DNA from: Blepharisma stoltei
Taxonomy: Eukaryota > Ciliophora > Heterotrichea > Heterotrichida > Blepharismidae
NCBI GenBank assembly: GCA_914767885.1
Contig: CAJZBQ010000032.1
Location: forward strand, 496,001 to 560,000
Length of the DNA: 64,000 nt
Reading direction: 5' to 3'
In this document: positions 33,501 through 44,616 of the stretch, in pieces
Layout: every line of letters begins with the position of its first letter
How positions within the stretch are numbered: the stretch's first letter is position 1
Program-made: the position numbers and the translations under genes
The notes under the pieces: model-generated
What the model was told of the DNA's origin: nothing
What the model saw: only the letters and a program-made list of their open reading frames with translations
Database searches by the model: none

Positions 33501-36500
33501 TTTTAATGTAGGTGCTTGAGAAGTTGTATTAACTAAAACACTTTCAGTTACACTGGAGTCTGTTGTTTGCAATACTACTCCATCATATATAGTTTTTATA
33601 GTAAAGGGGTCACTTTTAGACTGAAAAAAATTTCTTATCCCAGTGATTGATAATATAATTTGGTATGCTAACGCGTCTTGGGACATTGTAACTAAAATTG
33701 ATGACCCATATCCTTTGCAAGTCTCATAATAAATAATCTCTCCCCTCATTCTGCATATAGGCTTTTCTGGAAGAACGCCAAAATTAGCCAAAGGAAAATC
33801 AATTTGAATTAGCCCACCAGCCCAAAGCTTATATGATGGGCTAAACGTAAACGTATAAACAGCAGTTGCATTAGCATTAGTTGGGCTATTTTCAATATCT
33901 ACATAAGAAATTATCTCTGGGGTCCACGCGCTTTGCAAATAAATAATATCAGATACAGTGTACTGATCAATCACTCTTCCTGCCGAGTTATAGGTAATAA
34001 ATTGAAATCCTGAAATGCTTGAAACTGCTGGATTTTTTACTCCAATCACTTTAGCTACAATAAATTTAAATGCTCCAACAAACCCAAAGCTATAAAAAGT
34101 CAATTGATTTCCTGAAATTATGCATGGAGTTTCTACATCAGGAACTGAATACCAAAAAGTGCATGTTGGTTGAGGGTCTGAACTTGATATAGAAAATGAT
34201 GAGGGAAAAGTGATAGAAAATCTACCATCAGAAGGAATATTGTGCTGCATCATCATATTGAACTCATAAGTTGTGGCAACATAGCCTTGCCCATATTCGT
34301 GAGGGACAATCATGTAATTGTACATAGTCCCTGAGCCAAGCCATGGGAGAGTTGACGAAAATGTGATGTGCTGAACTATTGCAGAGCTTCCTATTGTATA
34401 TGCATAAATCGCGTCTGAGCTTGTAGATACTGAATCAGGGTTTACTAATCCTGATATCACAATACTCCTGGTGCCGGCTGCCAAAGAAGCCGATAAATAA
34501 ATTAATACCATGTCTATTTTAGGATAGCAAACACAACTATACGATGTGCCACCTACTTGGCAAGTGATGCCTGCTGAATAATAGCAGTATCCTTTATCAT
34601 GGGTGGGGTTAAATCTTAACAAAATGTAAGGACTTGTTGCACCTGTAGCACTTGTTGTGGTGAACGAGTTTATTGTCAAGGAATTAGTAGCGTTTACAGT
34701 AGAGTTTGAATTTGTGTATGTGACGGATATAGAATTAGAAGCTGGAGCTGTGTTTCCTGCTGTTAAGGTGACGCTACCAGTTTCTAAGTTGTATCGTATA
34801 CGGTTGTTATTTTGGTAAGTTGTTACTACAATTGTCGGGGCATTTGCTGTTTGGACGTATAATAGCCCTGCAAAATGGACTATAATAGAAGTACCAGGCT
34901 GAACTTCAGCGAATTCTGAAATAGTGACGATAGCAGGAGTACTTGCTGATGCAGAAGATGGCAAAACAGTTAGCAGACATTGAATATCAACTCCTGACCT
35001 TGCTGGAGTTAACCCAGAAAAGACTTTGCAAGGAACATTCCCTCCTTGGGATATTCCAAGTCCTAGATTAGTTCTGAATAAATTATTTCCTCCAGACATT
35101 GAAGGAAATTGAATTTCTATTAATCCTTGCATGTCTACCGTTGCGTAAGGAGTTTGCCCAGACGGAATATATTTTTGGGTTGTAAACTGCAGTGACATAA
35201 TGGTTTCTGTATCTATTCCCGCATGCACAACATTACTTGATAGTGGAGTTAAAGTAGAAGCCGCCATTGTTGCAGTTCCAGAGCCACTTTCAAGAAAAGT
35301 CCATACTTCACTATAAGTATTGAAATCAAAAATATAGTCCCCTGACGCATATGGAGCAGTTATTGTTGTAATCAAAATATAAGAATCTACTGTGGCTAGG
35401 AATTTCCCAGTTATAGTAGTGCCTGAGTCTGGATAAAGTTGCAGAGTGACTACCCCATCTTTATATGTGCATGCATTTGCTGCTTGTAGCGGCATATTTG
35501 TGGGCTTGACTTGACATGTAGGTGAAGCTGTAGGTATTACAAACCCATAAGGGATATTGATAGTAATCCACCCTAATTGTGGAATTTCTACTTGTGGGAA
35601 CATGTCTATTTGGATTTGAGTATTGGCACCAGTTGCTTGATTAGTAGTTGCTCCTGGGTAAGACACGCTCACTCCTGTAGGTGACGAATAGTCTAATATA
35701 GTCACATAAGCGTCATCAGAGTTTTCATCAATTACAGTTCTCCCATCAGCTTTCATCGTCCGAATAATTAATGGCACAGTGCTTCCAGCTGTACTAGGAT
35801 TTGTCAGCTGAAAAATTATCGATATCAATTTTGGAGTAAATGCTGCAAAGTTGCTGAGAGTTAAGATTTTTGTGGTTGTGCTATATGATAAAGTCACAGT
35901 ATTTGAGGACGATATATCATCAAGGCCGTATAAAACTTGCTGAATGCTTGGTCAAGCACAAATAGGACCTCGGGACCCCCACCCCCATATACATAGCTTT
36001 TTGTAGAATATTTAATAGTTTAAGCCTAAGTGAAGGAACTAAAGTTTTATACTCTAAACTATAGCTCATACCCCTTTATAGATCCCTTTATCGAGCAAAG
36101 TGTACTTGACTATTGAAAGACCAAAACAGACTCTCTCAAAGAGATGAGCTCAATCTCTATATCAGAAAGTTCTAAAAAGTGGCATGCCAAAAAATAGTGG
36201 CAAGTGTGAAAAAAGTTGGTAAGCAAATTCGATTAGACTTAAGATAATTAATTATTCATCTCTTTCGTTAAATGATTTAATAAAATAATATCTACATGTA
36301 GATTTGACTATGGATTATCTTTGGATTTACATAAGTTAAGATTCTACTGGAGTTTTTGATTGATATGCTTACTGGAGTTATAGCACTTGGAGATCTATTC
36401 AACCGTTTACTCAAGAAGTTCCTCCTTTGCATTCTCAATTTAAAAGTTCAGGTGCAATTTCTTCCATACTGGACTCTATCTTTATAATCGCTTAAATTGA

Positions 36501-39406
36501 AACAAAATTCAATTTTATAATAAAAAATTGTATAGATAAAAATCATAATTTTTATATGTAAAAAGTTTCGGTATAAGTTAAATGTTTCTTCTTAACTAAA
36601 ATTAAAAAATTTAGTTATATCTTGCTCTTTTTTAAAGAAAAGAACATAGAGAGCTTTTTATTTAAATACATTTATTATCTTTAATTGCTATATTTTTAAA
36701 AATTTAATTTTATTTTTAAAAATTTTTAAAAAACAAAAAATATAATTTATTGCATTTATTTCTTATCTTATCATGCATATGATGTTATTTGAATTTATTA
36801 TTTAGAAACCAAATATACGTTTCAAAACGCAGATTTTAGTGCGCCAAATTAATAATTTAAATTTCATATGAAAATAGTGTGTATTACTGCCATAAGAAAT
36901 TAAGCCAAGGGATTATATTTTTTATTTACTCCCCCCCCCCTCCGTGAGCGAACAAAAAAATTTTGTTCGCTCACGGAGGGGGTTAATTTTTTTTTTTAAA
37001 AAAAATTTATATATAAATTTTATAAAAAATATTTTTTTCGAAATTTAAAAAATCCTAATTTGCAAAAATTGGGAAGCAAATATTAATTTAATTTGCAAAA
37101 TTTATGTTTTAAAACGCAATTTGTTTAAAATTAAACAGAATTAGCTCTAGATTTCATTATACTAATTATCACTTATATATCAAAATTTTTTTCCATTAAA
37201 ATTTTTTCTATTAAAAAAATTTTTGTTCACTCACGGAGGGTGGGTTTTTGGTCAAAAAATGGCGATTTTTCTAATGGTTTTGTTCGCTCACGGAGGGGGG
37301 GGGGGAGTTAGATAATTTTGATAAAAATTTAATGCGAATTCTTTACAAAAAATTGAAAATCTACTTTATTTCTTGCTTTATTTTAGCAAAAGAGTATAAA
37401 TAGCCACTTAATTAAACAAAATTAACACTTTGATCGATAAATTTTCTAGAAATTTATTAATCTAATTCGACACATTTTTTAATTTTTTTTTATAAGAATT
37501 TTATATTGATTTTTTTAATAAGAATTTTATATTGATTTTTTTTATAAAAAATTTTCTTAACCCTTCTTTTAAATTGGAACAAATATTTGGTCCAATTTTA
37601 AAGGAGGGAGTTAAATCAAAATCCTACTGGAGTTTTTGCACGATATGCTTACTGGAGTTATAACACTTGGAGATCTATACAACCGTTTACTCGGGAAGTT
37701 CCCCCTTTGCATTTTCACTTTTGACAATTTATTTCATAATGGACTCCATCTTTATAATCACTTAAGTCAGGATCCTACTAGAGTTTTTGATTGATATGCT
37801 TACTGGGGTTATAGCACTTGAAGATCTATACAACCGTTTACTCGGGAAGTTCCCCACTTGCATTTTTAAACTCATTTCTATAAATTTATCTCAAGCACTT
37901 TTACATAAACAAATAACCAAAAATATTAAATCTATTAAAATTTATATGTAGCATTTATTATTATAATTATCATTAATTAAGGCCTGAAAAAATAGATTTT
38001 TTAATTATTAATCAATTCCAGTCTAATTGGGTATGTTAAGTTTTTAAATTATTTTATTAATAAAGCCATTTTTAAAAATTTGCGTGTTTGCTTACCAACT
38101 TTTTTCACACTTGCCACTATTTTTTGGCATGCCACTTTTTAGAACTTTCTGATATAGAGATTGAGCTCATCTCTTTGAGAGAGTCTGTTTTGGTCTTTCA
38201 ATAGTCAAGTACACTTTGCTCGATAAAGGGATCTATAAAGGGGTATGAGCTATAGTTTAGAGTATAAAACTTTAGTTCCTTCACTTAGGCTTAAACTATT
38301 AAATATTCTACAAAAAGCTATGTATATGGGGGTGGGGGTCCCGAGGTCCTATTTGTGCTGGACCAAATGCTGAGTCCATCCATATTAAAATCTGTCGAGC
38401 ATATTATTAAGATCGTTCCTCCTTGTTCTATAGGATTTCTCAACAGAAATTGCAAATTGTATAAAATTACTTTATTTTTTGTAAGTGACCAATTGGTGTT
38501 GTTTGGCTTTAAAGTTATTTCTGTTATTCTACCTGGAAGAATAGTGACCCCTGTGAGGCCAGTTATCCTTTCGTACACAATGTTCGTATAATTTCTTCCT
38601 GATTCAATAGTGAAAGTGCCAGTTAAGCCTGATTGTGGAGGATTCTTTGCAGCAATTCTCATAGCATACTCAGTGCTCGCAGCTAAATTTTGGTCAATCC
38701 CAGTGACAGTTACTTGATTTCCAAATGAAATACAGCTGAAGACTCCAGAAATGCTGTTTCCTTCCATATCTACAGAAAGGCATGAAGGAAATTTCGCTAG
38801 ATCATACCCGTCATCTGGAAATGTGAACCTCAGCCAATCTCATGCTCCAAGAACACTACTTAATTTAAAAGTAAAGTCATAGCGAGTAATGTCTCCTGCA
38901 TTTGAGCTGCCTCCACTCTGAATACTTGCAGTTCCTGAAATAATTTGGTCAAAATTTCCTGAAATTCCGATAACGCCAAACACTTGGTTCATATCTAGCA
39001 GATTATTCCCGTTCCAAGATTCCAATTGAAAATTTCCAGTTCCTCCAACTTGGCTAGGGTTTTTCACGCCATATATAATGAGGGCATTCGAAATTCCTGC
39101 TGTTATATACGAATTGACTATTATAGTCACTGTTCGTTTAAATATTGAGCAAGTGCCCAAATTGCAGATTGGTGAGGAAACTCCAAGTCCTAATGAAAAT
39201 TGATCAGGAAATGTGACGTATAATTGCCCTCCTGAAGGAATGGTATGATCAGGCTGGAAAAGAAAAGTGTAATCAGAAATTTCAGAAGTTGAAGTATATG
39301 AATTGTAAAGGGGAAGACCTCCCACAGGTCAAAGAGTTCCAATACTGTCTAAAGCTTGGCTTTTTGCTTTAGTTCATATGAGAGTCAAAAGTAAAGTGAT
39401 TATCAT
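30534..39406 (-). CDS. Large predicted GPI-anchored surface protein (2,021 aa), split by a MITE and a nested transposon
   Basis: The gene starts at 39406 with a signal peptide (MIITLLLTLIWTKAKSQA) and ends at 30534 with a hydrophobic tail (LNLTVSSASFIIASCFSILLI) typical of a GPI-anchor signal. Between them lie about ten related extracellular modules of 150-200 aa, each with a motif like IPSGGQLYVTFPDQF, a Cys-containing strand and a GxxNP turn (YGVKNPSQVGGTGNFQ, SGLVNPDSVS, YGIINPNYHS). Many N-glycosylation sites are present. Inserts at 31051-31431 and 35949-38365 must be removed; the joins LLAS-KKNQL and DGLSI-QQVLYGL are in frame. A cell-surface or adhesion role is inferred from this layout; I know no named orthologue. 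Confidence 0.85.
31051..31431 (+). mobile_element. Family-1 MITE with TTA target duplication in the surface-protein gene
   Basis: A 381-bp near-consensus copy, hairpin end at the right, flanked by TTA at 31048-31050 and 31432-31434. Confidence 0.96.
36495..37610 (+). mobile_element. Family-3 element nested in the 2.4-kb transposon
   Basis: Its right end has the TTTAAATTGGAAC box hairpin and its body matches the copy at 42058-42727. The left end is diverged. TTA lies at 36492-36494 and 37611-37613. It contains a family-1 MITE. Confidence 0.78.
36929..37307 (-). mobile_element. Family-1 MITE nested in the family-3 element
   Basis: A 379-bp near-consensus copy, hairpin end at the left, flanked by TTA at 36926-36928 and 37308-37310. 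It is the innermost of three nested elements and so the youngest. Confidence 0.95.
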
Positions 39407-39536
39407 TTTTTTGTATTTGGCAATAATGAAAATAATTGATAATTTAAAAATCACACGATCAACCAAAAAAATTCAATGAAATATCAGAAATAGATATGTA
39501 AAACTTTACTATAAATCTTATTCAAAAAATTAATAG

Positions 39537-40715
39537 ATGGAAGAAAACAAAAACGCTTTATTCGGAGCCCTATCCAAAGCTCTTTCAGTTAACATCCACA
39601 AGCCCAGTATGTATTTAGAAAAGCTTCCAGCAGGCTCTCCACCTACCCGTCAACGAGTTTATGAGCTTCTATCGAAAGACCAACGTATGCTTGCATTCGA
39701 TTTTTTGTCCAGTATTACTACTAGTACACCAAGACTGGACTATATTGATGCTGTGCTGTTTGCTGCAAGATTTTTGCTTGGCAACCAACTTATAAACGAA
39801 TGCTACATTTTCTTAAAAATTTGTCAAAATCATTTAGAAAGGACATGGGGTGAGCCGATTGATTATTCTCTTGTGGAAGAAATAGGAAATATGTTTTATT
39901 TGACTGGCCAGTGTAATGAAGCTGTCAAGTGGTACGAAAAGTTAATGGAAATGAACGAAGCCCCTGAAAGCAAAATGTATTTTAATATTGGCATGTGCTA
40001 CCAAGTAATGGGAAACATTTCTCAAGCGATTGAAGCCTACTTAAAAAGCACACTCGCAGATTCAAGATTTACAAAATCCTGGGTCAATCTTGGAAGCTGC
40101 TACTTACAAATTGGCAAAGGCGACAAAGCGATTGCTGCTTTTCAAAATTTGCCACTTTCAGCTGAAAGTTTGACTTGCATTGGAAACGCGTACTTTAAAA
40201 TGGGGAATTTCGAAGAAGCGATTGCTCATTATTTAAGAGCAATTGAAATTAAAGAAGAGCCAGGGACTTACAATAATTTGGGAGCTGCTTTAAAAAAGGT
40301 TGGACTATTGCAAGATGCGATTTATGCATTTAATGATTCTTTGGCACTGCAACCAAATGCAGATGCAGGAGCGAATTTGTTGATTTTATATATTGAGACA
40401 GGAAAATTTACTGAGGCTCAAACACTCTTTAGAAGCATTGCGAGAATTTTGCCTTCCAACGAGTCAAAAATGATTTCTAAAATCCTTGACGAAAGAAAGC
40501 CAGCAGAAAGAAGAAGCACTATGATTGGTAATAAAGCTATAGAAGGGTTATTGGGAAATTTAATAGCACCTGCGCTATCGAGAAGGCAAACAGCTGTTAA
40601 TCCTTTCAATGTCACAAGTAGCCCTCAAAGCAAATCTCCAGTTACTCAAAAATCTCCCAATAATACTAGCCCTTCGAATATTTTTGGTAACGCTCTTCGT
40701 AAAATTAAAAAATAG
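39537..40715 (+). CDS. Tetratricopeptide-repeat protein
   Basis: The uninterrupted 392-aa protein has about seven TPR units between residues 115 and 320 (for example AVKWYEKLMEMNEAPESKMYFNIG, YNNLGAALKKVGLLQDAIYAFNDSL). TPR superhelices bind other proteins. The C-terminal 90 residues are Ser/Pro-rich and basic. It starts 130 bp from the divergent surface-protein gene. No closer family can be named. Confidence 0.87.
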   Translation: MEENKNALFGALSKALSVNIHKPSMYLEKLPAGSPPTRQRVYELLSKDQRMLAFDFLSSITTSTPRLDYIDAVLFAARFLLGNQLINECYIFLKICQNHLERTWGEPIDYSLVEEIGNMFYLTGQCNEAVKWYEKLMEMNEAPESKMYFNIGMCYQVMGNISQAIEAYLKSTLADSRFTKSWVNLGSCYLQIGKGDKAIAAFQNLPLSAESLTCIGNAYFKMGNFEEAIAHYLRAIEIKEEPGTYNNLGAALKKVGLLQDAIYAFNDSLALQPNADAGANLLILYIETGKFTEAQTLFRSIARILPSNESKMISKILDERKPAERRSTMIGNKAIEGLLGNLIAPALSRRQTAVNPFNVTSSPQSKSPVTQKSPNNTSPSNIFGNALRKIKK

Positions 40716-40782
40716 TTGACTATTGAGTGAATGCATTTTTCTTTAATATTAATGTATATATGGTATCTTTATTTCTATCCTA

Positions 40783-41139
40783 GGTTCTATGGTGTAGTGG
40801 TAGCACGTAGGACTTTGAATCCTGAGATCTGAGTTCAATTCTCACTCCCCCGCTCTGTGAGCGAACAAAAATATTTGCTCGCTTACGGAGCGGGGTTATT
40901 TAAAAAGATCTATTTCTCAAAATTGGAAAGTAAACATTAATTTGATTTGAAAAGTTTAATTTTTAAAAATGCAAGATTTTTAATTTTAGCTAGATTTTAT
41001 TGTAATAATTATTACTTATATATTAAAATAATTGTTTCATAAAAATTTTTATTCACTCATTTGAGGGTGTGTTTTGGGCTAATAATAAGGATTTTTCTAA
41101 TGGTTTTGTACGCTCACGGAGATGGGGGTTAGTAGAACC
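40783..41139 (+). tRNA. tRNA-Gln (anticodon TTG), interrupted by a family-1 MITE
   Basis: The 5' part (40783-40844) has acceptor strand GGTTCTA, D arm, anticodon arm with loop CTTTGAA (anticodon TTG, reading CAA) and most of the T arm (GAGTTCAATTCTCA). A 284-bp MITE (40845-41128) follows. The remaining 3' acceptor strand TAGAACC lies at 41133-41139, followed by a T6 terminator at 41141. Deleting the MITE with one target copy closes the T stem (CTGAG/CTCAG) and the 7-bp acceptor stem exactly, giving a 70-nt tRNA. No tRNA intron position lies here. CAA-reading Gln fits a code in which TAA and TAG remain stops. Confidence 0.93.
40845..41128 (-). mobile_element. Family-1 MITE inside the tRNA-Gln gene
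   Basis: A 284-bp copy with the hairpin end at the left (GTGAGCGAAC...GCTCGCTTACGGAG). The flanks are TCA (40842-40844) and TTA (41129-41131), a target duplication with one change. Confidence 0.93.
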
Positions 41140-41250
41140 ATTTTTTCTTTATTTTGTGATATAATTTTACGATTTAGTAATTTTTATTTTGTCCTATTTA
41201 GAACTTAATTATTAAGAAAATTATATATTTCCTTATTAAAATAGGGCTAA

Positions 41251-41613
41251 CTCCCCCCCCCTCCGTGAGTGAACAAAACCATTAGAAAAATCGCCATTTT
41301 TTGCCCAAAAACCCACCCTCCGTGAGTGAACAAAAACTTTTTTAATACAAAAATTTTGATATATAAATGATAATTAATATAATGAAATCTAGAGCTAATT
41401 CTGTTTAATTTTAAATGAATTGCATTTTAAAACATAAATTTTATAAATTAAATTAATATTTGCTTTCAAATTTTTGCAAATTAGGATTTTTTTAAATTTC
41501 AAAAAAACAATTTTTTAGAAAATTTATATATAAATGTTTTTTAAAAACAAAAAATTAACCCCCCTCCGTGAGTGAACAAAATTTTTTTGTTCACTCACGG
41601 AGGGGGGGGGGAG
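41251..41613 (+). mobile_element. Family-1 MITE with TAA target duplication, intergenic
   Basis: A 363-bp copy with the hairpin end at the right, flanked by TAA at 41248-41250 and 41614-41616. It lies between the tRNA and the end of the next gene. Confidence 0.95.
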
Positions 41614-41772
41614 TAAGTATCAATTTAGCACATACTTTGACAGTTAAAAGAATAATTTAAAAAGCATGGTATGCTGTATTTCGAATATAAGCAAACTATT
41701 GGGTAGCAATTTAAGCGAAATAAATTAAAATTAATTGATTTATTATTTAAAAAATAATTCATATATAGCAAG

Positions 41773-43465
41773 CTACTGCTTTATAGAATGATCTGGAATT
41801 ATTGTACTTTGAGTTGATCCACTATTAAAGCTCTGCATTTCTTGGGAGAATAGCTGAATTTTAATCATTTCTTTTTGCTTATCTTTTGCTATAAATTGTT
41901 GTGAAAGCCTTACGTTTTTTTGAGCCCTTATGGGTTTCATACTGACATCAAAAGCCTTTACAAAAGTTCCTGTACTTCCATACCTTCGATGAATACTTTC
42001 GACCTCATCATTTGCATTTAATTTTTTATTTAGCTTTAAAACATTTGAATTTCCTGGCTCCCCCCCTTTAAATTGGAACAAAAATATAGGTAAAATTTCC
42101 ACTTTTTTAGTAAATTAACCCCCCTTTAAATTGGAACAAAATTTAATTTTATAATAAAAAAATTTTATATATAAAAATCATAATTTTTATGTAAAAAGTT
42201 TTGATATAATTTAAATGTTTCTTCTTAACTAAAATTAAAAATTTAGTTATATCCTGCTCTTGTTTAAAGAATAGAGTATAAAGAGCATTTTATTTAAATA
42301 AATTTATTATTCTTAATTGCTAAATTTTTAAAAATTTTCAAAAAAATTTTTATTTTTTTTGATAAAAATGACATTTTTTTATTTAAATAATTTTAATATA
42401 AATTCAATGTGAATTCTCAATTTTTTTTTATCAATAAAAATAATAATTTTTGTGTAAATAGTTTTGATACCAATTAATAATGGCGTATTAATTAATAATA
42501 AAATTTAGTTATATCTTGCTTTGCTTTAAAGGATAAAGAGTAAATAGCATTTTATTAAACAAATTTATTAATCTAATTCGATAAAATTTTTGAAATTTTT
42601 TTTTTTTAAATTTTATATAAATTTGTTTTATTTATAAACAATTTTATATTGAATTTTTTTTAAAAAAATTTTCTTAACCCCCCCTTAAATTGGAACAAAA
42701 TTTTTTGTTTCCATTTAAGGGGGGGAGTGAGTTTTTTATTTCACTGGTTCATTCTCTGCAATCAGTGACATTTTTTGAAATAAATTTTTTATTAGCTCTC
42801 TCAGGGAGAAGATTCTTAGAAAATGTTTTATTTTGTAAATCATGGCATTTTACCCTTCTATCATTGAATAATTTATCTTTTGATTCTGCTAGATCAGTCT
42901 GGCTATTATATTTTGGATTAAATATATTATAAGTTGATTCTGACTCTCTAATTTTCTCAGTTTGCAGATCAGCCGTTTTCCATTGCTTTGCAGATCGAGT
43001 TGGAGCCCAAATTGCCATTCTCTTTTTCTTACTCCCCCCCTCCGTGAGTGAACAAAACCATTAGAAAAATCCCTATTTTTCGCCCAAAAACCCGTGAGTG
43101 AACAAAAATTTTTTAATAGAAAAAATTTTGATATATAAGTGATAATTAGCATAATGAAATCTAGAGCTAATTCTGCTTAATTTTTAAAACAAATTGCGTT
43201 TTAAAACATAAATTTTATAAATTGAATTAATATTTGATTTCAAATTTTTGCGAATTAGGATTTTTTTAAATTTTGAACAAAAAAAATTTTTATAAAAATT
43301 TATATATATATCTTTTTAAAAAAAATTAACCCCCCTCCGTGAGTGAACAAAATTTTTTTGTTCACTCACGGAAGGGGGGGAGTTAGCATGAAAATTTTTG
43401 GATGTTTGAGATTTATTCAATGCAATTTGCCCGCTTTGGAATTCCTTTATTTGAGCAGATCCCAT
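41773..43465 (-). CDS. Basic hypothetical protein of 221 aa, split by two MITEs
   Basis: The start is taken at 43465 (MGSAQIKEFQSGQIALNKSQ); upstream in-frame ATG codons exist. A family-1 MITE (43032-43382) and a family-3 MITE (42058-42727) interrupt it; removing both gives one frame ending at 41773. The protein is hydrophilic, rich in Lys, Ser and Asn (KNFHAKKKRMAIWAPTRSAKQWK), with no recognised domain. More than 60% of the gene span is mobile DNA. Confidence 0.7.
42058..42727 (+). mobile_element. Family-3 MITE, 670 bp
   Basis: The ends carry CTCCCCCC followed by the box TTTAAATTGGAAC; the box recurs about 60 bp inside the left end and forms a hairpin at the right end. The flanks are TGG (42055-42057) and TGA (42728-42730), one of which has probably changed. 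Removal keeps the gene at 41773-43465 in frame. Confidence 0.9.
43032..43382 (+). mobile_element. Family-1 MITE with TTA target duplication
   Basis: A 351-bp copy with the hairpin end at the right, flanked by TTA at 43029-43031 and 43383-43385. Removal joins KNFHA to KKKRMAIWAP. Confidence 0.95.
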
Positions 43466-43537
43466 GGTTAAAATTTCTATTAAAAGGAAACAAAATAATG
43501 GAAGATAAATATTCATTACTGCTATGCTCATCATTTA

Positions 43538-43719
43538 TTATAATGCGTTTTCATTATTTCGGGATGGCTCCACGCGCCGCGACATTTTCTCACGTGTGGA
43601 AACCGAATCCCACATGTGGAGTTTCCACCCTTGAATGGTCCACATGTGGAATTAGGGTTCCACACACAGGAAAATGTCCCAACGCAGAACTCTCCCGAAA
43701 TAATGCCAGCCCATTATAA
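43538..43719. repeat. 182-bp inverted-repeat element with CACATGTGGA motifs
   Basis: The ends match as TTATAATG...CATTATAA and, inside, CATTATTTCGGGA...TCCCGAAATAATG; the arms continue with ACATTTTC/GAAAATGT. The centre repeats CACGTGTGGAAAC, CACATGTGGAGTTT and CCACATGTGGAAT. It is richer in G+C than its surroundings. It lies 5' of the gene at 41773-43465. Confidence 0.75.
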
Positions 43720-44154
43720 AAACCTTATGAGAATTCAAAACTTAGCAAATTTATTTTTGTTTATATATAGATATTTGAAACGACATATTTAAAATTTATA
43801 TATGCTACTCTTCAGGAAGCTTGCTTTAATAAGTTATAGATAAAGAATTTGGATAAATAAAGATAAACTACAAATTGTGAGATCTTTTTTATTTTTAATG
43901 CGATTGGGCTAATGATAAAAGTCTTACTAGTAGTCTTGCAGAGCATCAGAGCTAGGTGATCATGGTGTCTGAAGTTTATTACATTTTAAAAATTTATTTT
44001 CCAATATTTAGCCATTTGCATGATTTTAATAATATTTATGACTCAAGCTGATTTTAAATTTTCATGATTATTAGATTGCTTCACAGTCAATGATTTATTA
44101 TTTTCTTGGAATAAAAAAATAATTCGCTTTGTTCATATTTAATATTATATAGGC
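43720..44154. other. AT-rich intergenic stretch
   Basis: Between the 182-bp palindromic element and the coiled-coil gene. No further feature seen. Confidence 0.55.
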
Positions 44155-44583
44155 ATGGAGGAAGTAAATCCTTTATCAACGCAATATCTATCCCAAGCCC
44201 AGCCTGATATCAAGAAATTTATTAAGCACATGCACAAAAAAATCGATGAAATCCAATCGCAAATGCACGAGTCCAAACAAAATTATGAACAATTGCGAAG
44301 CGAAGCAAAAGCAATGGAATCACAAAACCTCAGAGACTCTAACGACATAACAGATAGAATTCTCGATGAACTGGACAGAATCGAGCAGGAATTTAAAAAG
44401 CAAGTTGGCGAATCGAAAACTGAGGCAGGTTTTTTAAAGCAGCAATTGGCTAGTGTAACCCAAGAAAAAATGAAATTGGAGCAAAACTCTTTGCTGCTGG
44501 CTACTAGAGTAGGAGAAGCAGAAAAAGTTATTGGGATCGAATTGATGCTTCCTCATATTGACGATCATAGAGGCTACGAATAG
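44155..44583 (+). CDS. Small coiled-coil protein
   Basis: The 142-aa protein is almost wholly helical with heptads from about residue 25 to 125 (KKIDEIQSQMHESKQNYEQL and on). It is acidic and has no Cys. No family assigned; cytoskeletal or dynein-related small proteins often look like this. Confidence 0.7.
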   Translation: MEEVNPLSTQYLSQAQPDIKKFIKHMHKKIDEIQSQMHESKQNYEQLRSEAKAMESQNLRDSNDITDRILDELDRIEQEFKKQVGESKTEAGFLKQQLASVTQEKMKLEQNSLLLATRVGEAEKVIGIELMLPHIDDHRGYE

Positions 44584-44616
44584 TTGGAAATATTATAGAT
44601 TTAAATAAGGAATTAC

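Larger units (their letters stand above)
36341..37866 (+). repeat. Three units of a 150-bp repeat, split by a nested element
   Basis: Units begin with CTACTGGAGTTTTTG and include ATATGCTTACTGGAGTTATA and TCAACCGTTTACTC, then TGGACTC[C/T]ATCTTTATAATC. They start at about 36341, 37621 and 37771. Units one and two are separated by the family-3 element. Confidence 0.85.
35949..38365. mobile_element. 2.4-kb DNA element with 280-bp inverted ends and 6-bp target duplication
   Basis: The arms 35949-36228 and 38087-38365 are nearly identical inverted copies beginning TGGTC[A/C]AGCACAAATAGG. AATGCT flanks the element at 35943-35948 and 38366-38371. The middle holds no transposase; it contains three units of a 150-bp repeat and a family-3 element that itself contains a family-1 MITE. 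Deletion with one AATGCT restores the surface-protein frame. Confidence 0.9.

Noticed and set aside
36341-37866. Duplicated gene fragments in the 2.4-kb element
   Set aside because: The 150-bp units have no open frame in common and behave as satellite repeats.
25386-43534. ORF ends with VLFTHGGGELV, VHSRRGG or similar peptides
   Set aside because: These are read-through of MITE ends into neighbouring exons.
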